Below are positions 54,929 to 64,000 of a stretch of DNA of 64,000 nucleotides, piece by piece. Position 1 is the stretch's first letter. Each line of letters begins with the position of its first letter. This DNA comes from Flavivirga eckloniae (GTDB lineage Bacteria; Bacteroidota; Bacteroidia; Flavobacteriales; Flavobacteriaceae). The notes below the pieces were generated by a model that saw only the letters and a program-made list of their open reading frames with translations, was not told where the DNA came from and did no database searches. The stretch covers positions 1,696,001 through 1,760,000 of the forward strand of contig NZ_CP025791.1 in the NCBI RefSeq assembly GCF_002886045.1, read 5' to 3'. Both the position numbers and the translations under genes were made by a program.

Positions 54929-56131
54929 CTATTCTACGTATGATACTTTAATATTATCCAAATAATAATCATTGTTACCATTATGGCCAAAACGTATTCT
55001 ATCAAAATTATGATAAGGTGCAGTAGCTAAATTATTTAGAACAACAGCACTACCAGGATTTCCATCAAATGTATAGGTAGTAGTTTCTGCAATCGGATCT
55101 ATAACGACTTTAATAGCATGCCATTCATTTAAGGATAAAGGTGCAAATGCTTCACCAACTCCACCACCTTCTACTCTCATTCTATAACTCCCTACAGTAC
55201 CTGAATGTTGAAAAGCTGTAGATCCAGTTACATCCTTACCAGCTTCTGAATCAAGAACGATATAATCACTCCAACCAGTAGGGTTATCTGTAAAATAATT
55301 AAATTCAAAAGTTACGACTACATTATCTGGTGTCTCAGGGAAATTTCTATTATTAGAATCCCATCCAGCAGAAACAGTACTATCATATTTCAGTACTTTG
55401 TTAGCTGGGTTTGTTGGATCTTCAATAATACTTAGTGCACCAGGATATGATTCTGTCCAATCAGAAAGGTCTCCTGTTTCAAAATCTTGATTTAATACCA
55501 CAACAAATGTCCCTACAATTGAAACTTGCGTTTGAGCGCTAATATCAGCAAAACCTGTAGCTTTTGCCGTTACAATAACAATATAATCACCATTTTCTGC
55601 ATAAGTATGTACTGCAGTAGATGTAGTCGTATTTTCAACTGCTGTTCCATCACCCCAATCTATATCATAATTAGTAGCATTAAGTGCTGATAAAGTTAAA
55701 GTAACTGTATCTGTATCATTAGGGTCTACATTTGAATTTATTGTTAGATTAGAAATTAAGCCAACGCTAACTGACTTGTTTACAGCTTGATTAACTAATC
55801 CATCTTTTCTTGCTACAGATTTAATGGTATAATTACCAGCGTCGACATAATTATAGCTTTCTATACCTGTAGTTGACTGCGTTGTTATACCATCTCCCCA
55901 AGAAATTTCAAAATAATCATTCCCTTCTGCTGTAGCTACAATAGATACGGCTCTCGATATGTGATCATCTATAGTAATCTCTAATGTTGCATTTTCAATA
56001 ATTGGTGCCTCACTATATTCATCATAACTGATCTCTTTATCACAAGACACAGTAAGTAACGTAAAGCACAATATTGTAAAAAACATGTGTGTAATTCTTT
56101 TTGTTTCCATTTTTTTATTTTTTAATTTCAT
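54929..56131 (-). CDS. PKD-domain surface glycan-binding lipoprotein
   Basis: 400 residues; an ATG at 56110 is an alternative start. The lipoprotein signal (CFTLLTVSCDKEI) is followed by two PKD domains (about 48-210; EISWGDGITTQSTTG, YDIDWGDGTAVEN) and a LamG-like domain (VVVLNQDFETGDLSDW, LNEWHAIKVVIDP, YYLDNIKVSY). This is a typical SGBP position directly after SusD (23 bp). Its last domain resembles the T9SS protein at 34025. It probably binds the polysaccharide at the cell surface. Confidence 0.83.
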   Translation of the reverse strand: MKLKNKKMETKRITHMFFTILCFTLLTVSCDKEISYDEYSEAPIIENATLEITIDDHISRAVSIVATAEGNDYFEISWGDGITTQSTTGIESYNYVDAGNYTIKSVARKDGLVNQAVNKSVSVGLISNLTINSNVDPNDTDTVTLTLSALNATNYDIDWGDGTAVENTTTSTAVHTYAENGDYIVIVTAKATGFADISAQTQVSIVGTFVVVLNQDFETGDLSDWTESYPGALSIIEDPTNPANKVLKYDSTVSAGWDSNNRNFPETPDNVVVTFEFNYFTDNPTGWSDYIVLDSEAGKDVTGSTAFQHSGTVGSYRMRVEGGGVGEAFAPLSLNEWHAIKVVIDPIAETTTYTFDGNPGSAVVLNNLATAPYHNFDRIRFGHNGNNDYYLDNIKVSYVE

Positions 56132-56154
56132 TAAACAGACTATTATTCATAATA

Positions 56155-57717
56155 CTAATAACCAGGATTTTGCTGTAAATTATTATTTCTATCTATTTGC
56201 TCTTCAGGAATTGGAAATATAATTCTATGAGCATCAAAGTTTATCCTAAATTCTGTTGCAGTACTAATGAATTTACCATGACGGATTAAATCGGGTCTTC
56301 TATGGCCTTCAAAAGAGAATTCAAACTCTCTTTCATTTAAAATATCATCTAAAGTAACCCCAGAAAGCGGTTTATCAGGATCGAAACTTCTGGCTCTTAC
56401 ACTATTTACCAAATCATCAGGTGATGCTCCCATAGGGTCAGTTCCACCCCATAAAATAGCTTCTGCCTTACTTAGCAGTATATCTGCATATCTTAGTACT
56501 ACAACATCATTATTAGAATGCTGTGCAACTGCATTTACATCCGGTACATATTTAGTACTTTTATAACCTCGCTCTACAGGAGCGTCTAGGATCTGATCAA
56601 GAGGAAGTATCTCAAATTGTCCGTCAGCTGGATCTCCATTACCATCAGCACTAGCTCCTTTATATAAAGGCTCTGTTTGAGCATCATCAACCCACTGAGG
56701 ACCATGTAAGATGTATGTTTTACGCTTATCATCATCATCATAATGAGCAAAATGTTCGTTCGTAACAGCGAACCCGCCCCAACCATTAACTGGCAATTTA
56801 AACTTCCAAGCTAACTCTGGTTGAAATTGCACTTGTTGAAAGATAATACCCTCTCCTAACGAAGTTCTAGGTTGTGCATAAATTATTTCTGGTGAATTTT
56901 GATTTTCTGGAATGAAACTCTCTTGTAAATCATCTGTTAAGCTATAATCATTTGAGTTTATTACAATATTACATTGCTCAATACACTCATTCCAATGAGA
57001 CACTCCTATATATACTTCTGCATTTAAATATAATTTCACTAAAAAAGCACTTGCCGTAGACTTTATTGGTCTAGGGTAATGATCATCACCAACCTCAGCT
57101 TTAGTTAATAAATCATCTTGAATCTCTAACCATTCTTGCTCAACAAAATCGAATACTTTTTGCGCCTGATCTTCAATTGGCATATTACCCGCCAAGTTAT
57201 TGGGATCTTGAACCGATACTGTTACAATAGGTACATTTCTAAAATAATCTAATAACTTATAATAAGCTAGCGCTCTAAAAAAGCGTATTTCGGCATATTG
57301 AGATGGGAATCTAGTTTGATCAACAGACTCTAAAGCAACATTTGCTCTACCAATAATATTACTATACTCGGCATATCGACGTCTAATGTTCTCAGTTGTC
57401 GGACTCCATTGGTGCTCATGTAAATCTCGCTCTCCATTAGAATTCCAACCACCAGCCCTTGTTGGGATTACGCCTTCATCAGTAGTTATTACATCCATAA
57501 CAAAAAGATTTGTCCATGTAAAACCTGAGCCTAATAAACTAGCTACTCCTCTAACAGTGGCATTTACCTGATCTTCTGTATTATTAAACTCTGTAGCTGA
57601 CAAGGTAGATAATGGTACTTCCTCTAAATCGGTACATGCGCTTAACATTACTCCCAATACTAATAAAGCAGTAATGTACTTAGCAATTGGTATTTTTATT
57701 TCAATTGTATTTTTCAT
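56155..57717 (-). CDS. SusD/RagB-family glycan-binding lipoprotein
   Basis: 520 residues with a lipobox (VMLSACTDLEE). The body has SusD features: YSNIIGRANVALESVDQTRF, IRFFRALAYYKLLDYFRNVPI and the C-terminal LRYADILLSKAEAILWGG, followed by REFEFSFEGHRRPDLIRHGKF. It caps the SusC transporter on the cell surface and selects glycans. It lies 11 bp after susC. Confidence 0.95.
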   Translation of the reverse strand: MKNTIEIKIPIAKYITALLVLGVMLSACTDLEEVPLSTLSATEFNNTEDQVNATVRGVASLLGSGFTWTNLFVMDVITTDEGVIPTRAGGWNSNGERDLHEHQWSPTTENIRRRYAEYSNIIGRANVALESVDQTRFPSQYAEIRFFRALAYYKLLDYFRNVPIVTVSVQDPNNLAGNMPIEDQAQKVFDFVEQEWLEIQDDLLTKAEVGDDHYPRPIKSTASAFLVKLYLNAEVYIGVSHWNECIEQCNIVINSNDYSLTDDLQESFIPENQNSPEIIYAQPRTSLGEGIIFQQVQFQPELAWKFKLPVNGWGGFAVTNEHFAHYDDDDKRKTYILHGPQWVDDAQTEPLYKGASADGNGDPADGQFEILPLDQILDAPVERGYKSTKYVPDVNAVAQHSNNDVVVLRYADILLSKAEAILWGGTDPMGASPDDLVNSVRARSFDPDKPLSGVTLDDILNEREFEFSFEGHRRPDLIRHGKFISTATEFRINFDAHRIIFPIPEEQIDRNNNLQQNPGY

Positions 57718-57728
57718 AGTATATTTAT

Positions 57729-60725
57729 TTAAAATTGTGCTTTTAATCCCATTAGAATTGTTCTAGCTCTAGGATAATTTGTGTAGGCTACAATACTAAC
57801 CTCTGGATCATACCCTGTAAAATCTGTTAATACAAACAAGTTTTGACCAGTTAAAGAAAGATTTAAACTCTGTAAAAAACCAAGCTTAGCAGTATTCACA
57901 TTATAATTTAGTGTAGCATTCTCCATACGTAAAAATGAGCCATCTTCCACAAACCTGTCACTTACTTGACCACTTGGAGCTACAGTAGCACCGTTTGTTA
58001 AAATAACATCTAAAGCATTATTTTCTGGAACCACAGTAAGGTTTTCTAAATCATTTCTTAAAGAGTTTAAGACCTCAACACCTTGTACACCTCTAAAAGA
58101 CGTGCTTAAACTAAGCCTTTTATACCCTAAGTTAAAACCAAATCCATAAGTGTAATCTGGTTGGGTTTGTCCTATAATAGTTCTATCATCAGTATTGATT
58201 ACACCATTATTATCTATATCTCTAAATTGCTCTCTACCATTTTTATCAAAACCTATAAAATCTAAGCCCCACAATGAATTTAATGATTCACCCACTCTTT
58301 GAATTCGAATTGGTGATTGTTGTTGTGGAGATGGTGCTGTAAAACTAGTAAGACCAAATGCTGGGGTTATTAAGGCACCTTTAGACAAGGATACAATCTC
58401 ATTTTTATTTGTAGCTATATTTCCATAGAAATTAAAATTCCAATCTTGATGTCTAACAACATCATAGTTAAAACTAAATTCAATACCTTTATTACTTACT
58501 TCTCCTACATTTTCCAACCTAGTACTAACTGCCGTTGGAGCAGGCACATTAAATCTTAAGATCAAGTCATCAGTTACTTTTTCGTAAACCTCTACGGTAC
58601 CAGTAAACCTATTATTAAAAAAACCAAAATCTAATCCAATATTTGTCTCACTAGTTGTTTCCCATTTTAGGTTAGGGTTTGCAAGCGTAGTTGGTTTAGC
58701 AAATAAACCAATTTCCGGATTCACATTTAGACCTAAACTTAATAATGATAATGAACCAAAATTAGAAATTTCCTGATTACCAGTTATACCATAACTAGCT
58801 CTAAGTTTTAATTGAGAGATTACAGAACTGTCTTTTAAGAAATCTTCATCAGAAACTTTCCAGGCTAAAGCTGCTGAGGGGAAAAGCCCCCATTTAGTAT
58901 CCTTACCAAATCTTGTAGAACCATCTCTTCTTAATGTTGCAGTTATAAGATACTTATCAAATAAATCATAGTTTACTCTACCAAAGAAAGAAATAATTCT
59001 ACTCTTAGAGATTCCATTGTTCGCGAAATTAACAACGCCTCCTGCAGCAAGATTATTGAATCCTAAAACATCCTCTACAAATTGAGAGGTACGAAGTCTA
59101 TTTGAAGCATTTGTAAATTCTTGCCAAGAGTATCCTGCCAAAAGATTAACTCTATGATTTTTACTAAGCTGTTTATTATAATTTAATGTAGTCTCTATTA
59201 AACGGTTGTTATTATTTCTAGCTTCTAAATTTCCAAATCCTCCATTTTCGGAGCCAATTCTTGTTGATAATGGCACATAAGACTTACGTTCAATATCCTC
59301 TTGAGTATAACCAATACTCGTTTTGAAATTCAAATCTTCAACGATCTCATAGTTTAATGAAATATTAGTTAGTAACCTTCTTGAAGTAGTAAGATTTCTA
59401 AACAATAAAGCTTGCTCAATAGGGTTTTGTGTAAAAATAGACACGTAAGAAAAACCTCCTGAATACGGACTATTCTCATCTCTAACAGGTATTGTAGGAT
59501 TTGCTCTTAGCACATCTCTAATAACATCTCCTCCTCCATCGCCACCAATACCTCCTACAGACGGTACATTATTTGCTTTTTCATTGGCATAAAGCACATT
59601 CAGATTTAAAGTTAATTTATCACCCATAAACTTAGAAGTAAGATTCAATCTACCGGTAATATTCTCATTTGCAGAATTAATAATAACACCTTCTTGCTCT
59701 TGATATCCTAAAGAACCTGAATAATGTGTGTTATTAGAACCTCCAGACATACTTATTGTATAACCTCTATTTAAAGCAGATCTAAATAATTCATCTTGCC
59801 AATCTGTATTAGCGCCTCTATCATCAAAATTAGATACATTATTATTAGCAGCATACTCTCTAACTTGAGCAGCACTTAAAACGGGCAATGTACGAGATAC
59901 AGATGCAAAACCAACATACGTATCTAAGGTTAAAACATTCTTACCTTCTTTACCTTTTTTTGTTGTTACAATTACAACACCATTTGCAGCTCGTGCTCCA
60001 TAAATAGCTTTTGCTGAGGCATCTTTTAAAACATCAATCCTTTCAATATCTGCAGGATTAATAAGACTTAATGGGTTATTAGCTGCTGTACTAGATCTAT
60101 CATCAGAGCCTGTTGTGCCTGCAAAACTGTTATCCTGAAAAGAAACTGGCACACCATCTATTACATAAAGCGGCTCATTATTAAAATTAAGAGAATTCGT
60201 TCCTCTAATTCGTACGGTCGATTTAGATCCAGGACGACCACTTCCTAAGGACACATTAACACCTGCAGCCTTTCCTGATAATAATTGTTGTGTTGTTAAA
60301 GCAGCTCCTTTATTTAAGTCTTTTGCTTTAATTCCTGTTACTGCTCCAGTAGCATCACTTTTCTTTACTCTACCATATCCTACTAATACAACTTCATCTA
60401 ACGTAGATACGTTTTCCTGTAGGGTAATATTAACAACTCTTTGGTTATCAACTGGTACCTCAGTATCCAAGTACCCCAGATATGAGACTACTAAAATGGC
60501 ATTAGAACTACTTATTTGAATAGTGTATTTTCCATCAAAATCTGTTTGAGTTCCATTAGTGGTTCCCTTTTCAATAATACTAGCTCCGGGTAATGGAGCT
60601 CCAAAGAAGTCTGAAACAAGTCCCTCGACTTTAGTTTGGGCGTTAGAAAATGAGAAACAAAAAAACAGTAAAAACATACATAGCATAGTACGTTTTCTTA
60701 ATAATACATCATAATACTTTTTCAT
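57729..60725 (-). CDS. SusC/RagA-family TonB-dependent outer membrane transporter
   Basis: 998 residues. A signal peptide (FFCFSFSNAQ) is followed by a carboxypeptidase-regulatory-like domain (about 32-115; VEGLVSDFFGAPLPGASIIE), the SusC-type TonB box region (LDEVVLVGYGRVKKSDATGA), the plug (GVNVSLGSGRPGSKSTVRIR, PLYVIDGVPV) and the 22-stranded barrel ending RTILMGLKAQF. It imports oligosaccharides across the outer membrane with energy from TonB. It is the first gene of the operon and has the operator-promoter module upstream. Confidence 0.95.
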   Translation of the reverse strand: MKKYYDVLLRKRTMLCMFLLFFCFSFSNAQTKVEGLVSDFFGAPLPGASIIEKGTTNGTQTDFDGKYTIQISSSNAILVVSYLGYLDTEVPVDNQRVVNITLQENVSTLDEVVLVGYGRVKKSDATGAVTGIKAKDLNKGAALTTQQLLSGKAAGVNVSLGSGRPGSKSTVRIRGTNSLNFNNEPLYVIDGVPVSFQDNSFAGTTGSDDRSSTAANNPLSLINPADIERIDVLKDASAKAIYGARAANGVVIVTTKKGKEGKNVLTLDTYVGFASVSRTLPVLSAAQVREYAANNNVSNFDDRGANTDWQDELFRSALNRGYTISMSGGSNNTHYSGSLGYQEQEGVIINSANENITGRLNLTSKFMGDKLTLNLNVLYANEKANNVPSVGGIGGDGGGDVIRDVLRANPTIPVRDENSPYSGGFSYVSIFTQNPIEQALLFRNLTTSRRLLTNISLNYEIVEDLNFKTSIGYTQEDIERKSYVPLSTRIGSENGGFGNLEARNNNNRLIETTLNYNKQLSKNHRVNLLAGYSWQEFTNASNRLRTSQFVEDVLGFNNLAAGGVVNFANNGISKSRIISFFGRVNYDLFDKYLITATLRRDGSTRFGKDTKWGLFPSAALAWKVSDEDFLKDSSVISQLKLRASYGITGNQEISNFGSLSLLSLGLNVNPEIGLFAKPTTLANPNLKWETTSETNIGLDFGFFNNRFTGTVEVYEKVTDDLILRFNVPAPTAVSTRLENVGEVSNKGIEFSFNYDVVRHQDWNFNFYGNIATNKNEIVSLSKGALITPAFGLTSFTAPSPQQQSPIRIQRVGESLNSLWGLDFIGFDKNGREQFRDIDNNGVINTDDRTIIGQTQPDYTYGFGFNLGYKRLSLSTSFRGVQGVEVLNSLRNDLENLTVVPENNALDVILTNGATVAPSGQVSDRFVEDGSFLRMENATLNYNVNTAKLGFLQSLNLSLTGQNLFVLTDFTGYDPEVSIVAYTNYPRARTILMGLKAQF

Positions 60726-60846
60726 AATTGTCCTTGTGTTAAAGTTTTTAAATTAAAAAGGAATGTCTTTTTCATTTAGTTTTAGTTTTAGTTATTAGTT
60801 TTGAGTTTTTATAATAATTTTTAACTAAATAGTATTTTAGTTGTAC

Positions 60847-60902
60847 CAAATATTAGATATTTCAATAACTATTTTAGGGGTAAATGTTGTAAAATAAGGG
60901 GG
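60847..60902 (-). promoter_or_regulatory. PUL operator-promoter module (SusCD operon)
   Basis: Minus strand: CCCCC (60902-60898), spacer TTATTTTACAACATTTA, CCCCT (60880-60876), then the -7 box AATATTTG (60854-60847) ending 29 nt after half-site 2. It lies between the SusC start and the HTCS stop, about 120-177 bp from the SusC ATG. Confidence 0.82.
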
Positions 60903-61006
60903 TAGATAATTAACAAATCAGCTTTAAAACTATCATTGTCAGTAAATTAAAACAATAACAACATCAATCTATAATATACCTTGTAAATAGTAGACTATAC
61001 ATTAAT

Positions 61007-64000
61007 TTAAGCGTTGGAATTATTGGTAATATATTCTGAAGGGGAACATTTAAACTGTCTTCTAAAACAAGTTCTGAAATACTTTAAATCATTAAATCCT
61101 ACCTCATAAGCTATTTCGGAAATTGACATTTGATTTTGAACTAAAAGTTGAGCGGCTCTTTTAATACGAATAACACGAATAAACTCTGTAGTAGACTGCC
61201 CTGTTAAACTTTTAATTTTCCTAAAAAGAACAGATCTACTCATTCCTATCTCTTCTATAAAAGTACTTACGTTAAAATCTGAATTGGATAAATGCCTCTC
61301 TATACAATTGATGGCCTTTTCCAAAAATTCATCATCTTTAGAGTTTAATACGACTTCTTTTGGGTTGATACGATAATTACGAATAAAATATTCATGGAGT
61401 TTTTTTCTAGACTCCATGAGGTTCTTCACTTTTAATCGTAATATACTTGGCTTAAATGGTTTATTAATATAGTCGTCTGCTCCCGTTTGTAAACCGTCTT
61501 TCTTAAAGATCAATGATGTTCTGGCTGTTAATAAGATAATTGGAATATGGCAGGTATTTATATCTTTTTTTAATTTACTACAAAGTGATATCCCATCCAT
61601 TTCTGGCATCATAACATCACTAATTATTAAATCTGGGATAAGCTCTGTAGCTAATTCATAACCAATTCCGCCATTCGATGCTTCTTGAATATTATATTCT
61701 TCGCTGAAACAGCTTACAATAAATTTTCTTACATCAAGGTTGTCTTCGATAATAAGTAACAATGGAAGATTTTTATTAGTTACTTCTTTATCTGGTTTGT
61801 TAATAACATCTGGCTTCTTCCATTTTCTCTCACTATAATTAGCAACATCCTCACCATGCTTAAATGCTTTAAAGATCTCATTGCTATTTAGATGTTTTTT
61901 CCCTAATGGTAATTCCACGGTAAATAAACTCCCCATACCAAGTTCTGACTCTACTTTTATATTACCATGATGTAACTCGACTAACCTTTTAGTTAAAGTG
62001 AGCCCTATCCCACTTCCGTTACTAAAATTTTGACTTGTTTCTATTTGAAAAAAACGTTCAAAAATAAGATTAGTATGTTTGGGTTCCATGCCGTATCCAT
62101 TATCCTTTATTGAAAGGCAAACACGATCAATGTCATCATTTTTTGGTGAAATCTGAGAAATTGTAAAAGAGATTTCACCTCCATCTGGCGTGAATTTAAA
62201 AGCATTTGATAAAAGGTTATAGAGTACAATTTCCATCTTATCTCTATCAAAATATACATGATCCAACTCTGTTTTATTACTAAAGTTATAAGTAATACCT
62301 CTAGATTCTGCTAATTGACGAAAGGAAATAAAGGTCTCATTACAAAACTTTACAATGTCCCCTTTCGCAGCTCTTAGTTTTAACTGCCCTATTTCATCCT
62401 TTCGGAAATCCATAATATTATTAACATGGCGCAATAATTTTTGAGCATTGGAACGTACTAGTGAAATTTCTTCTTTAATCCCTTCAATTAAATCTCCTTT
62501 TTTTTGCAAAATATTATCTAAAGGCCCCAATATTAAGGTTAATGGAGTTCTAAGCTCATGAGAGATATTTGTAAAAAACCTAAGTTTTAATTCGTATATT
62601 TCTTCGTCTTTTTCTCTTTCCTTTATTTCATTTTGCAATGCATTTCTATCATTAATTCTAAGACGCGCATATCTCCATAAAAGATACCCGATAAAAACAC
62701 AAAGAATAAAGTACAATAAAAAAGCCCACCAGGTACTCCATGGCGGTGGCAATATTTTAATCTTGATAGAAGTTCCTGCCTCGTTCCACGTGTGACTATT
62801 ATTTGACGCTTTTACCTTAAATACATAATCTCCAGATTCAATATTTGTAAAGGTGACTTGGCGCCTATTACCAATATGTAACCAATCGTCATTAAACCCT
62901 TCAAGCATATAAGCATATTCATTTTTTTCTGGTTGAGAATAATTAAAACCTATAAACTCAAAGCTGAATAATGACTGATCATAACTTAAGATTATTTCCT
63001 GTGTTTGCGACAAAGGTTTGGTAAGAGGTGCATTTTCATCTCCTATTTTCACCGTCTTTTCGTCGATTTTAAATTCGGTAAGTATTACAGGTGGCGGGTT
63101 ATTATTTTTCTTTATTTCTTGAGGGTTAAATATATTAAACCCGTTAACCCCTCCAAAGATAAGCTCCCCATCACTGCTTATGGCATAGGCATCATAATTA
63201 AATTCATTACTTTGAAGTCCATCATGGATATCATAATTATCAAACGTTTTAAGATCCATATTAAATTTTGATAAACCGCCATGTGTACTTAACCATAAAT
63301 TCCCATAATTATCGGGAAGAATGCCATAAACCACATCACTAGGTAGCCCCTCATTTTTTCTATATTTAATAATGGTTGAGAGATCATTTTCTACATATAC
63401 TAACCCCTCTCCTTCTGTACCCAACCAATAATTACTTTTATTATCTTGATAAATACAAAGCACATTTTCATTTATAGACGCATTAATTTTATTAAAATGG
63501 TCATATAAAATCTCTCTTTTTTCAATATCAACAAGCCCTAGCCCATTAGACGATCCTACTAAAATTTCTTTTTTATAATTCTCAAAAATGGTAGTGATCC
63601 AAACATAACCTTCTTTCTTTTCAGGAAATCTAACAAACTGTTTTAATTTTGGATCAAACATATTGATACCTGTATAGGTACCCATCCAAATGTTTTGGTT
63701 ACTATCTTCTAAAAGTGTAAATACATAATTGGAACCAATACTTAAACTATCAGAAACATTATTTTTATAATGTTCGAATTTGGCAGGGCTTTTGTTTGGA
63801 TTAAAATAGTTTACACCACCTCCAAAAGTCGCTATCCATAAGTTCCCTTCATCGTCTTGAATAACATCATGAACATTATCCTCACTTAAACTGTTCTTAT
63901 TATTTTCATCATGTTTAAAGTTTATAAATGTTCCTTCAGATCTATTAAAATAATCCAATCCACCACCTTCGGTACCAATCCATAAATTTTTATTATGGTC
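61007..64000 (-). CDS. Hybrid two-component system regulator (HTCS), 5' end missing
   Basis: The frame stays open to base 64000, and the residues before 63958 (NLWIGTEGGGLD) continue the propeller, so the true start is outside the window; a TTG at 63958 is not a start. The visible order is: two-component regulator propeller repeats (GNLWIATFGGGVNYFNP), a Y_Y_Y domain (YAYMLEGFNDDWLHIGNRR), one TM segment (about 405-425), HisKA (NISHELRTPLTLILGP, His near 465), a HATPase (IKDNGYGM, GSGIGLTLTKRLVE), a receiver (ISDVMMPEMDG, Asp near 780) and a C-terminal AraC-type HTH. It senses a glycan fragment in the periplasm and should activate this locus. Confidence 0.95.
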   Translation of the reverse strand, partial: DHNKNLWIGTEGGGLDYFNRSEGTFINFKHDENNKNSLSEDNVHDVIQDDEGNLWIATFGGGVNYFNPNKSPAKFEHYKNNVSDSLSIGSNYVFTLLEDSNQNIWMGTYTGINMFDPKLKQFVRFPEKKEGYVWITTIFENYKKEILVGSSNGLGLVDIEKREILYDHFNKINASINENVLCIYQDNKSNYWLGTEGEGLVYVENDLSTIIKYRKNEGLPSDVVYGILPDNYGNLWLSTHGGLSKFNMDLKTFDNYDIHDGLQSNEFNYDAYAISSDGELIFGGVNGFNIFNPQEIKKNNNPPPVILTEFKIDEKTVKIGDENAPLTKPLSQTQEIILSYDQSLFSFEFIGFNYSQPEKNEYAYMLEGFNDDWLHIGNRRQVTFTNIESGDYVFKVKASNNSHTWNEAGTSIKIKILPPPWSTWWAFLLYFILCVFIGYLLWRYARLRINDRNALQNEIKEREKDEEIYELKLRFFTNISHELRTPLTLILGPLDNILQKKGDLIEGIKEEISLVRSNAQKLLRHVNNIMDFRKDEIGQLKLRAAKGDIVKFCNETFISFRQLAESRGITYNFSNKTELDHVYFDRDKMEIVLYNLLSNAFKFTPDGGEISFTISQISPKNDDIDRVCLSIKDNGYGMEPKHTNLIFERFFQIETSQNFSNGSGIGLTLTKRLVELHHGNIKVESELGMGSLFTVELPLGKKHLNSNEIFKAFKHGEDVANYSERKWKKPDVINKPDKEVTNKNLPLLLIIEDNLDVRKFIVSCFSEEYNIQEASNGGIGYELATELIPDLIISDVMMPEMDGISLCSKLKKDINTCHIPIILLTARTSLIFKKDGLQTGADDYINKPFKPSILRLKVKNLMESRKKLHEYFIRNYRINPKEVVLNSKDDEFLEKAINCIERHLSNSDFNVSTFIEEIGMSRSVLFRKIKSLTGQSTTEFIRVIRIKRAAQLLVQNQMSISEIAYEVGFNDLKYFRTCFRRQFKCSPSEYITNNSNA

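Noticed and set aside
63956-63958. TTG at 63958 as start of the HTCS
   Set aside because: The frame continues upstream to the window edge with clear propeller sequence, so the codon is an internal Leu.
1-64000. tRNA, rRNA, CRISPR arrays, integrase or transposase genes
   Set aside because: Looked for and not seen; no regularly spaced repeats and no recognisable mobile-element protein.

Overview
The window comes from a low-GC member of the Bacteroidota, most likely a (marine) Flavobacteriaceae. The evidence is a SusC/SusD pair, a hybrid two-component regulator, type IX secretion C-terminal domains, many SPII lipoproteins, and promoters of the Bacteroidota TAnnTTTG type. No rRNA, tRNA, CRISPR array or transposase was seen.

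Left part (about 1-23 kb). A truncated lipoprotein-sorting-like gene and a PKD lipoprotein open the window on the + strand. Positions 2449-20501 are then entirely minus strand. In transcription order they encode an O-antigen-ligase/TPR membrane protein, an HlyD-type lipoprotein, a transglutaminase-like lipoprotein, an RND permease, a TolC-type outer membrane factor, a tiny HTH protein, a NVEALA-type Cys-rich exported peptide, a DUF4221 lipoprotein, a CxxC thioredoxin-like lipoprotein, a 6-bladed beta-propeller lipoprotein, a type I signal peptidase and a second RND permease. I read this as a candidate peptide maturation/export/sensing locus; the functional coupling is inference from gene order. 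A small AraC / VOC / methyltransferase unit follows.

Right part (about 23-64 kb) is a large polysaccharide utilization locus. It holds two GH31 enzymes, a DUF1080 protein, a SASA-type esterase, a GH43/GH117-like propeller enzyme, a GH88 unsaturated glucuronyl hydrolase, a heparinase II/III-like lyase or dehydratase, a GH2, a sodium/solute symporter, a secreted T9SS LamG-like protein and a secreted T9SS beta-helix protein. It also holds a secreted FAD oxidoreductase paired with a protein carrying an SGAT flavinylation-like motif, SusC/SusD with a PKD surface lipoprotein, and an HTCS that runs off the right edge. A tight GntR-led cytosolic operon (SIS isomerase, SDR, FAD oxidoreductase, ROK kinase, creatininase-family hydrolase, KDPG-type aldolase) would finish an unusual keto- or uronic-type sugar. 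No sulfatase is present in the window.

The strongest new observation is a shared operator-promoter module in front of seven transcription units of the locus. It has two C-rich half-sites about 16-18 nt apart, and a Bacteroidota -7 element ending 29 nt (30 nt in one case) after the second half-site. It ties the secreted flavoprotein pair, the hydrolases, the T9SS proteins and SusCD into one regulon, probably controlled by the HTCS, while the cytosolic operon lacks the module and is probably under its own GntR repressor.
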